From: Leptolyngbya sp. CCY15150
GTDB lineage: Bacteria > Cyanobacteriota > Cyanobacteriia > RECH01
Direction: 5' to 3'
DNA length: 64,000 nucleotides
NCBI RefSeq assembly: GCF_016888135.1
Contig: NZ_JACSWB010000170.1
Span: 103,175-167,174 of the forward strand
Below the pieces are notes generated by a model. That model was not told where the DNA came from. It searched no databases and worked only from the letters and a program-made list of their open reading frames with translations. A program made the position numbers and the translations under genes. Positions 1-10,057 of the stretch are shown one piece after another (within the stretch, counting starts at the first letter, position 1; each line of letters starts with the position of its first letter).

Positions 1-1
1 C

Positions 2-817
2 GGCTTGGCCATGTGGCCGCTGTTGGTGCTGTCCATCTTGGCACTGACGACTATTATTGAACGCATTTGGTTTTGGTCAAAAATCTTGACTCGCGAGCGG
101 GAGATTGCCGGACGGGTGATCGAAGCGGCACGGCGAGACTGGCAGGCCGCAGCAGATATTGCCCGCCGAGCCAATGATCAACCCATTGGGCGTTTTCTCT
201 ACAATGCCCTCCACCTCTACCAGCCTGTTCCAGAAGTATTCCAGCTTGCTTTAGAAACGGCGGCCGACGAAGAGCTGACGGCTATGCGCCGAGGCGACAA
301 AATTTTAGAAGTCGTGATTGCCCTTTCTCCCTTATTGGGACTCCTCGGCACCGTGCTAGGGCTGATGGAATCCTTAGGCTCCATTAGCCTTGGGGATATT
401 GGTACCACCTCCACCGCCGGTGTGACCTTCGGGATTTCAAGGGCGTTGATTACCACCGCGACGGGTTTAATCATTGCGATCGCTAGCTTGGCTTTTTATC
501 GCCTGTTTCAAGGCTTTGTCTTTGGACAATCCAAGATTTTTCGCAAGGCTGGCAACGAGCTAGAACTGCTCTACCGCAAAGATTGGTCAGAACATCGGTT
601 CATCACATCTCCAGCCCATCCATCGGCCCATCCCTCCCATCTAGCCGCCGCGGCTGTAGCCAACGTCCAAGAAGCACAGCCAGCCAATGGTGACGGTCTA
701 GCTAAAGATCCAGCCACAGATCCAGCTAAAGATCTAGCCACAGATCCCGCTACAGACCCCTCTTCCTCTGACCCATCGTCAGACGAACCGGCTAGCGAAG
801 AATCCTCAACCTACTGA
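2..817 (+). CDS. exbB: ExbB/TolQ/MotA-type proton channel subunit (5' end outside window)
   Basis: Inner-membrane proton channel subunit that, with ExbD, couples the proton gradient to energised transport at the outer membrane. The frame is open to the left edge, so the true start is probably upstream. The visible N-terminus already contains the first membrane segment. The two further helices typical of the family lie at about residues 102-123 (with GLLGTVLGL) and 146-168 (with [10 protein letters not shown]), the region that lines the proton path. The cytoplasmic tail is unusual: the last 70 residues are low-complexity Pro/Asp/Ala/Ser, including degenerate KDPATDPA repeats. The exbD gene follows after 29 bases, so the two are surely cotranscribed. 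Family assignment is firm; the transported substrate cannot be told. Confidence 0.9.
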   Translation, partial: GLAMWPLLVLSILALTTIIERIWFWSKILTREREIAGRVIEAARRDWQAAADIARRANDQPIGRFLYNALHLYQPVPEVFQLALETAADEELTAMRRGDKILEVVIALSPLLGLLGTVLGLMESLGSISLGDIGTTSTAGVTFGISRALITTATGLIIAIASLAFYRLFQGFVFGQSKIFRKAGNELELLYRKDWSEHRFITSPAHPSAHPSHLAAAAVANVQEAQPANGDGLAKDPATDPAKDLATDPATDPSSSDPSSDEPASEESSTY

Positions 818-846
818 ACTACATTGACCGAGAAGGGGCACGGCGT

Positions 847-1467
847 ATGAAAATCAACATGGGTTCTCCCGACGAAGAAACACGCATCGAGATTCTACCG
901 ATGATCGACGTGATCTTCTGCATTTTGACCTTCTTCATCTTGGCAGCCATGGGGCTGACCCGCCAAGCTGGCATCAACGTAGACCTGCCGCGGGCTAGCT
1001 CGGGCACCAGTCAAATGCGCGAAATGCTGATTGTCAGCCTTGATCCCATTGGTCAACTCTATGTCGATCGCCAGCCGGTGAACGAACAAGAGCTAATTCG
1101 CGAATTACTCACCTATCAAGTCAGTAGCCCCAGCGGGTTGATTGTGCTCTATGCGTCTCGTTCGGCCAGCTACAACGAAGTGGTGAGCGTCCTAGACTTA
1201 CTGCGCTCAACGGGGAGCGATCGCGTTGCCCTAGCCACCCTACCCGATCGCCAGGGCGGCAGTGCCCTTGATGGAAACGAATCCCTTGATCTCGATGAGT
1301 TGCTCAATCAAGAGTTTGATGATTTGAATCGTTTGACCCCTGACGGGCCATCGAGGGCAGACGAAGTGCCCTTGATCGATCCCCGAGATATTGATCCCCT
1401 CACGCCCCCCAGTAGCCCAGAACGGTCAACCTCTCCGAGCGCTCCCTCCGGGACAAAATCACCCTAA
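847..1467 (+). CDS. exbD: ExbD/TolR-type biopolymer transport protein
   Basis: Partner of the ExbB-like channel. It has the family layout: a short cytoplasmic N-terminus, one membrane helix at about residues 18-38 preceded by the MIDVIFCILTFF segment, whose aspartate corresponds to the essential proton-binding Asp of ExbD/TolR, then a periplasmic domain to about residue 140. The final 60 residues are acidic and Pro/Ser-rich and probably unstructured, mirroring the tail of the ExbB-like partner. At 206 aa it is longer than a usual ExbD (about 140) because of that tail. The start at ATG 847 follows an AGAAGGGGCACGGCGT leader that contains a plausible ribosome site. Confidence 0.9.
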   Translation: MKINMGSPDEETRIEILPMIDVIFCILTFFILAAMGLTRQAGINVDLPRASSGTSQMREMLIVSLDPIGQLYVDRQPVNEQELIRELLTYQVSSPSGLIVLYASRSASYNEVVSVLDLLRSTGSDRVALATLPDRQGGSALDGNESLDLDELLNQEFDDLNRLTPDGPSRADEVPLIDPRDIDPLTPPSSPERSTSPSAPSGTKSP

Positions 1468-1729
1468 GGGAAGAGCGGCAAACTTCGACACTTTCGTCCT
1501 TCAGACTGAGCCGTGAAGAACCCTTATACAGGATTCTATAAAGAGCCGCTGAAATGATACAGTTTTGGCGGATACTTGCCATGAGCATGTCTGTTCATGG
1601 TGAACTGAAGATAAGGGCGACCTGTAGATGACCTAACCGAGGAGCTATGGTTCCTAACGGGCGATCGTCTCTTAGCCCGGCTCTTCATCAATCTCGGTAC
1701 ACCTGTCACCTGAAGGACGTGTTAAACGT

Positions 1730-2098
1730 ATGGACATTACACAGCTTATTATCATCTGGCTATTCGTCACGATTAGCCTGATTATCGTGTCTAAAATTCC
1801 GCTGCTCGGCGTTGAAATTGATGGTTTTGGAAAAGCTCTGATTTCTGGGGCTGTCTTTGGGCTACTCAACGCAATTGGTCAGTGGTTGCTGAGTGCAACG
1901 GCTCTTTTGAACTGGGTCTCTCTCGGAATCTATGGACTGATCCTCAACACGATTGTCTTTGGCTTAGCAGCTAAATTAGTCGTGGGCTTTCGTTTGAGAC
2001 ACGGCATTTGGAGCGCTATTTTGGGCGCATTCTTCATGGCCATTGTCATGAGCATCGTTGGTTGGGTATTCCGCAGTGTTATTGGCGTTCCTGTGTAG
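1730..2098 (+). CDS. Phage-holin-family small membrane protein (4 TMS)
   Basis: A 122-residue protein made almost entirely of four hydrophobic segments (about residues 4-22, 36-55, 62-82 and 92-118), with a short charged stretch before the last (GFRLRHGIW). Size and spacing fit the Mycobacterial-type 4-TMS phage holin family (PF04020), which is widespread in cyanobacterial chromosomes with no prophage. Its cellular role there is not established. It stands alone, convergent with the lipoprotein gene downstream; nothing around it is phage-derived. Confidence 0.7.
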   Translation: MDITQLIIIWLFVTISLIIVSKIPLLGVEIDGFGKALISGAVFGLLNAIGQWLLSATALLNWVSLGIYGLILNTIVFGLAAKLVVGFRLRHGIWSAILGAFFMAIVMSIVGWVFRSVIGVPV

Positions 2099-2225
2099 GC
2101 GATCGCTTAACCGCCACTGAACCGTTTCTAACGAAACCGTTACCTAACTGTTATGAGCGGCAGATGCCAACGTAGTTGAAAGTGCATCCGCCGCTCCGTC
2201 TATGTCAAACCCTACGCGTCAAACC

Positions 2226-2891
2226 CTATTCATTGATGCGGTAGGCATTCACAATGGTTTGAGCATCGGTGTTGTAGTTGGCATATTGGGCATTGATGCC
2301 GTGGAGATTCAGAATAAAAATGTTATCCCCTCGTTGCTCCACAAAGCTCACGGAATCTAACACATTGCCCTGGGGATCGGTACCGATCCAATCGAGCCGT
2401 AAGCTGCCATCCGGCTGAACCTCTGTTCCTTGCCATTCAACTTCGGTTAAGCGGGTTTCATATTCTTGCTTTAGACCCGTCTCAAGCTGTTCATCGGTGA
2501 GCTGCTGCCCTTGCGCTGGGCCAAAGTCTATAGAGCCACCAAACTGATCATCGGCAGACACAAAGACAACGCCACTGCCCGTTTCTTGAAACTCATAGCC
2601 GCTGGGAAAAGCGACTTCAAACAAGCCATTCGGCTCTTCATAAACTTGGCTACCAGCCGGGGCCTCAGCAGCAGGGGTATCGGGTGCCTCCGCCGTGGGT
2701 GTCTCAGCGGGCGTATCTCCGGCAGGAGCATCTGCCGTGGGAGCTTCCCCTGCTGGGGTCTCAGTCGGTGTTTCCGTCGTGGTGCTGTCGCCGGTAGTCG
2801 GATCCTCGGCGGTCGAGTCATTACCGCCACAGCCAGCCAAGGTTAGGGTTGAGACAAGCAGAAGGGATGTAACAGCAGAAACGTATTTCAT
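2226..2891 (-). CDS. Putative lipoprotein with acidic Thr/Pro/Ala-rich linker
   Basis: The start chosen is ATG at 2891, because the protein then opens with a classical lipoprotein signal: MKYVSAV, a hydrophobic core, and the lipobox LAGC with cysteine 21. The 19 codons further upstream in frame would spoil this signal. After the cysteine comes a low-complexity linker of about 70 residues built from PTADAPAGDTP-like units, then a globular C-terminal domain of about 130 residues that begins with NGLFEVAFPSGYEF. Such a layout suggests a domain held away from the membrane surface. The C-terminal domain is not recognised. It probably sits in the outer or inner membrane facing the periplasm. Confidence 0.7.
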   Translation of the reverse strand: MKYVSAVTSLLLVSTLTLAGCGGNDSTAEDPTTGDSTTTETPTETPAGEAPTADAPAGDTPAETPTAEAPDTPAAEAPAGSQVYEEPNGLFEVAFPSGYEFQETGSGVVFVSADDQFGGSIDFGPAQGQQLTDEQLETGLKQEYETRLTEVEWQGTEVQPDGSLRLDWIGTDPQGNVLDSVSFVEQRGDNIFILNLHGINAQYANYNTDAQTIVNAYRINE

Positions 2892-3063
2892 GGCTAATTC
2901 TTGTAGATTATTCGCGTTTAATACTAGTGCATCATAGCGATCGCCCATCAGATTTGATCGCTAACCCGCTCTTTAGAATGCAAGCCCATTGAAAAGCACA
3001 CCAGAGGCGATCGCTTGTCGGCCAACGGTTTGACAGCAACAGATGCTGGGTAGCCTAACCCCT

Positions 3064-4587
3064 CTAGTCGTCAGCAGCGTCATCCGATCGCTCTGGCTTC
3101 AGCAAGGGAAACGCGATTACATCTCGAATGCTGGGAGAATTGGTCAACAGCATGACGAGGCGATCGACGCCCAGACCCATGCCCCCCGTGGGCGGCATCC
3201 CATACTCTAGAGCCGTCAAGAAGTCTTCATCCACACCCTGAGCCTCCACATCCCCTGCTGCTTTGCGAGCAGCTTGGGCTTCTAGGCGCTGGCGTTGATC
3301 CACGGGATCGGTCAGCTCCGAGAAGCTATTGGCGGTTTCCCGTCCGACAATAAACAGCTCAAAGCGCTCTACCAGACCTGGCTTCTCGCGATGGGGTTTA
3401 GAGAGAGGGGAAATTTCCACGGGGTAATCCAGTACAAAGGTGGGTTGAATCAAGGTTTCTTCCACCGTTTGCTCAAACGCCGCGTTGAGCACATGCCCAA
3501 TACTGGCACAGTCATCTAAATGATGCAGCCCAGCGGCAGTAGCGGCGTCTCGGGCCTCATCCACCGTCGTGAACCCATGGAAATCCAGGCCTGTTTTGTC
3601 CTGCACCGCTTCATGCATGGTAACCCGTCGCCAAGGAGGCGTCAGATCAATGGACGTGCCTTGATAGTCAAGGGTCAGCGTTCCCAGTACCGCTTTGGCG
3701 GCGTTGACGATCAGGGCTTCCGTCAGATCCATCATATCGTGGTAGTCTGCGTAGGCTTGATACACCTCAATGCTAGTAAATTCCGGATTATGGCGCGTAG
3801 ATACGCCTTCATTCCGGAACACGCGCCCCATTTCAAACACCTTTTCAAAGCCACCCACAATTAACCGCTTGAGGTGTAGCTCGGTGGCAATCCGTAGATA
3901 AAGCTCTAGGTCTAGGGTGTTGTGGTAGGTGATAAACGGTCGGGCATCGGCTCCTCCTGCCTCGGCTTGCAGCACCGGCGTCTCAATTTCAATGAACCCC
4001 TGGTCATCTAAGTAGCGGCGAATTGAGGCGGTGATGCGGGCACGGCGACGGAAGGTTTCCCGCACGTCTGGATTGACAATCAAATCTACGTAGCGTTGAC
4101 GATAGCGCTTGGCCACATCCGTCAACCCATGCCACTTATCGGGCAGGGGCAGCAGAGCTTTGGTGAGGATCGTGTAGCTCGCAACGCTGACCGACAACTC
4201 TCCCTTATCGGTGCGGCGAATCGAGCCACGCACGCCCAAAAAGTCGCCAATGTCCGTCAACTGCTTGAGGTGGGTAAAGGCATCGGCATCGACCTCAGCC
4301 ATGTGGGTTTGGATTTTGCCCTTGTCCAGGTAAAGCTGAATGGTGCCGCTTTCATCTTGCAGGGTGAAGAAGGCCAGCTTGCCAAAGACCCGGCGGGTGA
4401 GAATGCGCCCAGCGATCGCCACCTCCGCCGACTCTACTGCTTCACCATTGGGCAGATCGGCATACTTCTCCTGCAGCTCGGCAGCACAGTGGGTGGAGTC
4501 CCAACGGTAGGCGTAGGGGTTGATCCCCAGCTCCTTAAGTTGGGCAACTTTTTCAAGACGGGTTGCGCGAATATCGTCGGAAGCCAT
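3064..4587 (-). CDS. lysS: Lysyl-tRNA synthetase, class II
   Basis: Charges tRNA-Lys with lysine using ATP. The 507-residue length is normal for bacterial LysS. Visible parts are the N-terminal OB-fold anticodon domain (with [20 protein letters not shown]), class II motif 1 around [19 protein letters not shown], motif 2 ([20 protein letters not shown]) and motif 3 ([11 protein letters not shown]) close to the C-terminus. The start at 4587 gives the usual beginning, and no frame damage is seen. An ABC permease gene lies 76 bases downstream on the same strand. Confidence 0.97.
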   Translation of the reverse strand: MASDDIRATRLEKVAQLKELGINPYAYRWDSTHCAAELQEKYADLPNGEAVESAEVAIAGRILTRRVFGKLAFFTLQDESGTIQLYLDKGKIQTHMAEVDADAFTHLKQLTDIGDFLGVRGSIRRTDKGELSVSVASYTILTKALLPLPDKWHGLTDVAKRYRQRYVDLIVNPDVRETFRRRARITASIRRYLDDQGFIEIETPVLQAEAGGADARPFITYHNTLDLELYLRIATELHLKRLIVGGFEKVFEMGRVFRNEGVSTRHNPEFTSIEVYQAYADYHDMMDLTEALIVNAAKAVLGTLTLDYQGTSIDLTPPWRRVTMHEAVQDKTGLDFHGFTTVDEARDAATAAGLHHLDDCASIGHVLNAAFEQTVEETLIQPTFVLDYPVEISPLSKPHREKPGLVERFELFIVGRETANSFSELTDPVDQRQRLEAQAARKAAGDVEAQGVDEDFLTALEYGMPPTGGMGLGVDRLVMLLTNSPSIRDVIAFPLLKPERSDDAADD

Positions 4588-4663
4588 GGCTGAGGCAAAA
4601 AGTGAGTCAACAAGCTTCTAATCATAGCCCAAGGAATGGGCCGGCGATCGCCCCCATCCAGGG

Positions 4664-5497
4664 CTAGTCTTGTTGATGGGCAAATTGATAAGCGCCGACA
4701 GCACAGAGGGCGATCGCCACCCCCAGCAAGACCGGCAGGCTAATCCAGGGAAAATCAGACAAGGGTAGGTAGGTGGCAGCCCGTAACCCCGTGCTGGTAT
4801 AGGTCAGCGGCAGCAGGTAGACAATCACCTTCAGGGCAGTGGGCAGGGTTTGGGGATCAAAAAAGGTCGCGCCCAAAAAGGACATGGGCACAATTAGAAA
4901 GTTGTTGAGCAATCCCACACTTTCTAGGGATTTTACATTCAATCCCACAATCACCCCTAACCCAGAAAATACGGCACAGTTGAGCACCAGCACCAGCAAG
5001 AAAAGCGGGCTGACAAACCGCCAGTTTCCGGTCACCACTAGGGCGATCGCCAACACCGATGCCGATGTCATTAGCCCCCGCACCACCCCCGCCAGCATTT
5101 TGCCTAGGAACAGGGCCATGGGATGCACCGGCAGCAGCAAAACTTCCTCAAAGGTTTTGCTATAAAGACGTTCACCGCAAATGGAAAACGTCGTGCCGCC
5201 AAAGCTGATGGTCATGGAGGAAAGGGCCACCATGCCCGGCAAGATGAACTGCAGATAGGTCTCGCCCGCCGAGGGCGTAACCACGGTATCTAGAGCACTG
5301 CCCAACCCTAGACCAAAGGCCAGAATGTAGATCAGGGGCGAAACGAGACCCGAGGCCACCACCTGCATCACGCGAACTCGCAAGTCTAGCCAGTCTCCCC
5401 AAAACACCGTCAGGCTGTCTGAGAAGATGCTGCCAGCCAGCGATCGCTTGATGGGTCTAGCTTGGGCGACAAGATTGAGAGAAGGTTGAGAAGCCAC
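4664..5497 (-). CDS. ABC-2 type transporter permease
   Basis: Integral membrane permease of an ABC-2 exporter, 277 aa. Six hydrophobic segments can be seen. The family signature region lies around residues 95-140, with PGMVALSSMTISFGG followed by RLYSKTFEEVLLLPVHP, typical of the ABC2 membrane domain that meets the ATPase. No ATP-binding gene is adjacent, so the partner is encoded elsewhere. It lies on the same strand as lysS, transcribed towards it from the opposite side of a 76-base gap's end. Substrate is unknown; cyanobacterial relatives are often called DrrB- or NodJ-like. Confidence 0.88.
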   Translation of the reverse strand: MASQPSLNLVAQARPIKRSLAGSIFSDSLTVFWGDWLDLRVRVMQVVASGLVSPLIYILAFGLGLGSALDTVVTPSAGETYLQFILPGMVALSSMTISFGGTTFSICGERLYSKTFEEVLLLPVHPMALFLGKMLAGVVRGLMTSASVLAIALVVTGNWRFVSPLFLLVLVLNCAVFSGLGVIVGLNVKSLESVGLLNNFLIVPMSFLGATFFDPQTLPTALKVIVYLLPLTYTSTGLRAATYLPLSDFPWISLPVLLGVAIALCAVGAYQFAHQQD

Positions 5498-6298
5498 GGC
5501 GGATTATCAAAACGTGAGTAATTGAAACATGTAGGAGTGAATGCTTAAGATGCCCTTGGTAGACAGGTTATCCTTTCACTGAGATGCCGAGCATCTAGCT
5601 ATGGATACAGCTTTGAGCGATCGCTTTCACAATCATTTTTTATGTAAACCATTGTTGCATTTCTTGGGGCATTCGGGGACTAGGATGCCAAGTCGCTCCT
5701 TTCACCCGAGATCCACACCTCCCGATCATTCAACCTCTGAGTCCCATCCCTCAGGGCAAACCAGGGAGACTTTTATAGATGGGTAGCTAGGAGGCGATCG
5801 CTTTGATCCTTTGGTGAGGTTATCAAAACGACATTGCCCGGAACCTGTTCCTCACGCAACCTGAACTCCGCGACCTGCAACCTGAAAGTAACCGCTTCTA
5901 GGTTTCAACCCCTTAGCAAGGTTTTGCATCGTCATGGCAGATAGCGATCGCCAAAACTTGTTGTGATGGTAGATTATCTTCGAGATTGGCTATAGTCAAC
6001 TTGTTAAAGTGCGTTGGCAGATTATCAAATCCTTATAAGCAATAAAGCCAACTCAAAAGCCCAATAACACACCTATCAGATCAGCATGCAGAGCATTTCA
6101 ACCTAATTTTTATTGGAAAAATAATATTCAATATTAGATCTAGCTCATCGCTAGCAAGAGGTACCACAAAGATGGGTCAGGGAACATACAAGCTAAAAAT
6201 TAGGTGGCTTTGATACTTTCCAACTGGCAGACTGTAGCAGATTGACTATGGAGTGGGTAAGATGATCCTAGGTGATCTGGACGGAATATTACACAACT
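5498..6298. other. Long intergenic stretch without a supported gene
   Basis: About 800 bases. Short open frames occur but none has a recognisable product or a good ribosome site. Two or three HIP1 octamers (GCGATCGC or near copies) are present. The right half, from about 6000, is distinctly AT-rich and probably holds the promoter of the AT-rich repeat-protein gene that follows. Confidence 0.5.
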
Positions 6299-7945
6299 AT
6301 GAATAGTAGTGATCTACAGAAAAAGCACTTTGCCGCCCTCAGAGAAAAATATCAGATAGGTCAGCATAAAGGTGCTGAATTTAATAGCTTCCTATATTTC
6401 ATCTTGAGAAAGGCTGAACTGAGCATACAACTTACAGACCTAGAGTTTCAATGGTTGACTGACAATCGCCTTTTCAAAACCATTGAAACTATTTCTTTGC
6501 AACAATATCAGGCAGAGGATTTCAAAAGACTAGAAGTTGAATCTTTGAATCTACGACCTAAGTACAAAATTCCAGAAGAGCTAGACCTTCCAATTACTAG
6601 TTCAGTTTACTCAATACTTTGGAAATTAGAGAGTAGAGTTTTTCTCACAAGTTCAGAATTTGAGGTCTTAAATAGTCATAATCTTGTGGCAACAACTACC
6701 TTGATTCGAGAGATCCTAAATTTTGCAGCCTTGAAAATTAGCTATAAAGCAACTAGGTATCTAGATCACTACCCTGAAGAGCCTCTCTACTCAATCCTGA
6801 AAAAACTTGATTCAAGAGAGGTACTATCTGACTTTGACGCTAATTGGCTTCTAGATCATGATTTTGAAGAAACGCTGAAAATTTATTGGCAGCAGGAGCA
6901 TGACAGGGAAGCTATCACTGAGTTTTTAGATCTAAAAGCAAAATATAGTATTGATTCTTTCCCCGACACCTCTATTTCTAGCCCACTCTATGGCATTTTA
7001 AAGAAAATAAAAGAGAAACAAGATCTTGACAATAGTGAATGCAAGTGGCTTGAACAACAGAAGCTAACTCAGCTTATTGAAATTGACAGGAAACGTAAGG
7101 ACATAAAGCTATTCAAGCAACTCAAAACTAGATATCAAGCTACTCGATACAAAAATAGTGATCCTTCAAGTAAATTATTTCAGATCCTTAGAAACATAGA
7201 ATCTGACGTCACTGAAGATGATATTCAGTGGCTGATCAACGAAGAACTGCTTGAAACAGCAGAAATTGCTAAAGAAATCCACTTTAAGATACTGAAAGTG
7301 AGCTATCAGATTGTGGGTCAGTTAGAAGTTGATCCATTTTACGCAATCATGCTCAAGATTGAGCGAGGAGAGCGACTCGATCCCAAACAAGTAATTCAAC
7401 TTATGGAAGAAGGTCGTCTTTCCCGACATGGAAAAATAGCAACTGCCTACTACAGATTAGAAGCCGTATTTTATGAGAAAGACTATCAACGAACTGGCAA
7501 TAAGTGGAACTTACCCAGTGCTAGTAGTAATTGGCGTAAGGCAGATGAGCCGAAAAATGCGCTAAAGGTTACAGACAACATAAACTGGCAAAAAGTTCAG
7601 GAATCTGACCTAAAATCAGCTCTCTGGGTAACGAGAGGTGCTGCGTTTCGGGATCTTGAGCAGCTCGATAATGCAGAACACTGTGCTACCCAAGCAATGG
7701 AGTGTCAGCCTGAGAGCCACCAGCCTTACACCTTAATGGGGGCAATTCACTATGACCGCCGCGAATATTTAGAGGGTGATAAGTGGTTTGGGATGGCAGT
7801 GGAACGTGGGGCGGATGATCCAGACGATGAAATTAAAAAAATTGTCAGGATGACGAAAGACAAGGACAAACGTAAAGAAGTTGCAGAATATCTTCTCAGC
7901 AAAGACCCTTTGCATTATGGTTGGGCACGTTCATATCTTAAATAG
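6299..7945 (+). CDS. Repeat protein: six 65-75-residue units plus C-terminal TPR
   Basis: Not a recognised family. The N-terminal 390 residues consist of about six tandem units, each with an F-x-x-L-K-x-x-Y opening, a central LYxILKK-like motif and an ExxWL-like motif (for example SPLYGILKK, ECKWLEQ; EPLYSILKK, DANWLLD; KLFQILRN, DIQWLIN). This suggests an all-helical solenoid. The C-terminal 130 residues hold two or three TPR-like units (for example residues around HQPYTLMGAIHYDRREYLEGDKWF). There is no signal peptide or membrane segment, so it is probably a cytoplasmic scaffold. The gene is AT-rich compared with its neighbours and stands alone, suggesting acquisition. ATG 6299 is preferred; an in-frame GTG at 6272 is an alternative. 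Confidence 0.7.
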   Translation: MNSSDLQKKHFAALREKYQIGQHKGAEFNSFLYFILRKAELSIQLTDLEFQWLTDNRLFKTIETISLQQYQAEDFKRLEVESLNLRPKYKIPEELDLPITSSVYSILWKLESRVFLTSSEFEVLNSHNLVATTTLIREILNFAALKISYKATRYLDHYPEEPLYSILKKLDSREVLSDFDANWLLDHDFEETLKIYWQQEHDREAITEFLDLKAKYSIDSFPDTSISSPLYGILKKIKEKQDLDNSECKWLEQQKLTQLIEIDRKRKDIKLFKQLKTRYQATRYKNSDPSSKLFQILRNIESDVTEDDIQWLINEELLETAEIAKEIHFKILKVSYQIVGQLEVDPFYAIMLKIERGERLDPKQVIQLMEEGRLSRHGKIATAYYRLEAVFYEKDYQRTGNKWNLPSASSNWRKADEPKNALKVTDNINWQKVQESDLKSALWVTRGAAFRDLEQLDNAEHCATQAMECQPESHQPYTLMGAIHYDRREYLEGDKWFGMAVERGADDPDDEIKKIVRMTKDKDKRKEVAEYLLSKDPLHYGWARSYLK

Positions 7946-8244
7946 GATAGAATGAAAAATATTGATTGCAGTTCGATCGTTGACCTTGTAGTTGGTGCAG
8001 CGTAAGACATCGCCTCAACACCATAAACGCTCGTCCTCAAAATCAACTGGTGAAATCATTGTTTCCCGCAATCCCTGATCCATCAGTGCGATCGCCTCTC
8101 ATAGTCTGCATATGGCTTTCTCTAAGAGAGAGTCAAGCCGATTGCCATGAGTGGAGAAGGGACGTCGTCGCCATTCACTCAACTCATACCTGCATGAGAG
8201 AGTACACCTGTACGGGATGAGTTAGTCAAAGCAATGATTAAAAA

Positions 8245-8316
8245 TGGCTCAAGGTGGATTTGAACCACCGACACGAGGCTTATGAGTCCCCTGCTCTACC
8301 CCTGAGCTATTGAGCC
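8245..8316 (-). tRNA. tRNA-Met (anticodon CAT), or possibly tRNA-Ile2
   Basis: A 72-nt cloverleaf on the minus strand: acceptor GGCTCAA pairs with TTGAGCC, D arm GCTC/GAGC, anticodon loop CTCATAA, T arm GGTGG-TTCAAAT-CCACC. No CCA is encoded. Position 31-39 is an A-G mismatch. The D-loop and the AU-free acceptor end do not look like the initiator. A CAT anticodon can also belong to tRNA-Ile2, whose C34 is modified to lysidine; sequence alone does not settle this. Confidence 0.9.
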
Positions 8317-8490
8317 GAATGGGATAACTTGACGTTCACCATAGTTGACAAGGCCAGTTGGCTGCCCTCATCGCCTTAATTAAATTAACATAATTTGCGC
8401 TTACGTCATAGAGGCAAGACAAATTTTTTTTAGTTGATGGCAGTCAGCCCGAGTTGATTGGATCCAGCCGACGAGCCAAACCCTTGACCT

Positions 8491-9234
8491 CTAAAGCTTA
8501 GGGAACCGAATGACATGGGCGATCGCCTCTAGGGTGAGGGTCTCTGCGGTTACCGTCAATGTTTCCAAGTTTAGATGGATGCCGTCCATCTCAAAGTTCT
8601 TGAGATCTAAGACTTGGGTTGCACGCTCGATCAACGCTTGGGTGACGGCTGGCGGCAGATCTTGCCCCTGGGTGTAGCGCACTTGGTCGAGCTGCACCCG
8701 TCGTCCCTGATCCATAATTTGGGGTGTTGCGTAAAATTCAACCTGCTGAGCTTTGTCTTGATGACGCAAGCACACCGTTGCCTGAATGATCAGCTCCCCC
8801 GTATCGCAAAGCTGGCAGTTCACCGACTGCACATCTAAAACCACCTCTTGCCCATCCTCTTCAATCACCACGCCCTGCATCTGAGCATTGAGAGTGCTGG
8901 AGTTGAAGGCTTGGGTGAGGTCGGAGGCCGTGAGGGTAATGTGAGCGCTGCCTTGGGTGGGATGGGTGAGTTGGATATTGCCCATCAGCGCCGCCATTGG
9001 ATTAACCGCGACTTGCCCAATGCGAATGATCATGTGCTGCATGCGCAAATCTTGCTGCATGACTAGCCCTTTGCCATCAATCAACATGGACTCTAGCCGC
9101 CCTTGGGCAATCAGATCCATATTGGTTTTGATCTGGACGGTCAAATCATCGATGTGATCTAACTGGCTAGAAAGGGCTAGCTCTGCAATTCGATTGAGGG
9201 TTTTTTCCCCGAGATTATCAAGTCCTAATAGCAC
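8491..9234 (-). CDS. DUF2993 domain-containing protein
   Basis: A 247-residue protein of the DUF2993 family (LmeA-like), common in cyanobacteria and actinobacteria. The fold is predicted to be a lipid-binding beta structure near the membrane. Visible family traits are the alternating polar/hydrophobic strands, an HMIIRIGQVAVNPMAALMG segment around residue 70, and a C-terminal LNLETLTVTAETLTLEAI region where two near-identical strand motifs follow each other. No clear signal peptide is seen with this start. It is monocistronic, between a tRNA gene and a small exported protein gene on the same strand. Molecular role in cyanobacteria is unknown. Confidence 0.75.
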   Translation of the reverse strand: MLLGLDNLGEKTLNRIAELALSSQLDHIDDLTVQIKTNMDLIAQGRLESMLIDGKGLVMQQDLRMQHMIIRIGQVAVNPMAALMGNIQLTHPTQGSAHITLTASDLTQAFNSSTLNAQMQGVVIEEDGQEVVLDVQSVNCQLCDTGELIIQATVCLRHQDKAQQVEFYATPQIMDQGRRVQLDQVRYTQGQDLPPAVTQALIERATQVLDLKNFEMDGIHLNLETLTVTAETLTLEAIAHVIRFPKL

Positions 9235-9327
9235 CGAGAGTCTGATCCTAAAACTAGGTGATTCCTCTCAAGTGTAGGCGAATTCATTAAGAATTGTATC
9301 GCTCCCAGGGATGATCCGAACCCGTCT

Positions 9328-9801
9328 CTACCAAAGACCAGGAACGGGGGCTGCGGAGGGCTGCTGGCGAATGATGGGGGGATTGTAGGGAGGGGCTGGG
9401 TCGAAGCGCTCGGTGGGCACAATGGGCTGGAGCTGCAGGGATGTTTCGTAGGGGCTGACGAGGTCTGCCGTACGAATCAGCGGTGAATCATTGGCCTGCT
9501 GGCGCAACAGATCTTGGGTGAGGTTGCTGATGGCTCGACCATCAGAGGCAATTTCATTTTCAATGAAGCCGCTTCCAGGGAGACCAACGCCCAGCAAGCT
9601 GTCGATTTGTTCAAGAACCCCGCGATTGACGTAAAAGCTGGGGCTATTGCGGAAGAAGGTGCGGTTGTAGGTTTCGGGAATCGTTTCGGGATACACCACC
9701 ACCACTTCACCTGTTTGTTGGGCAACAGCAGGGCCAGCAAAGAGAACAGATGCGGCCGCAAGGGTGCAGACGCTCATGCATACGTTTGTCGTCATACCCA
9801 T
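9328..9801 (-). CDS. Small exported protein of unknown function
   Basis: A 157-residue protein with a signal peptide: a hydrophobic core (VCTLAAASVLFAG) followed by the cleavage-type motif AVA-QQ at about residue 28. The mature part starts with a strand-like VVVVYPETIPE segment and ends in a Pro-rich tail (FDPAPPYNPPIIRQQ), which suggests an extended periplasmic or cell-wall-associated segment. It is not recognised. An in-frame ATG two codons later (MTTN) is an equally possible start. Confidence 0.6.
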   Translation of the reverse strand: MGMTTNVCMSVCTLAAASVLFAGPAVAQQTGEVVVVYPETIPETYNRTFFRNSPSFYVNRGVLEQIDSLLGVGLPGSGFIENEIASDGRAISNLTQDLLRQQANDSPLIRTADLVSPYETSLQLQPIVPTERFDPAPPYNPPIIRQQPSAAPVPGLW

Positions 9802-10057
9802 TGACTCTTCCTCACTATAAAAATGTGCGCGTTAATCCGGGTTGGGATATTGGGTTAGCGATCGCTCCTGATGGTTCTCCATTAGCATTCCCAATAGGTT
9901 AATGATAGTTACAGGAACTTGCGGTGGACAACAGGATGCAGCCTAGACCTAGGGTCTCAAGAGCAACTATTGGCGATCGCCGGCCAGCAAAGTATATCTT
10001 TAGAGAGGCAAAACTGCCACTGCATCGCATGAGTATCCCTGGAGTCGTGAAACGGGT

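Noticed and set aside
1730..2098. Prophage remnant based on the holin-like gene
   Set aside because: This holin-like family is common in cyanobacterial chromosomes, and no other phage gene is near.
5601..5786. A 61-codon frame in the long intergenic stretch after the ABC permease gene
   Set aside because: The composition is unlike a protein, and there is no ribosome site or recognisable family.
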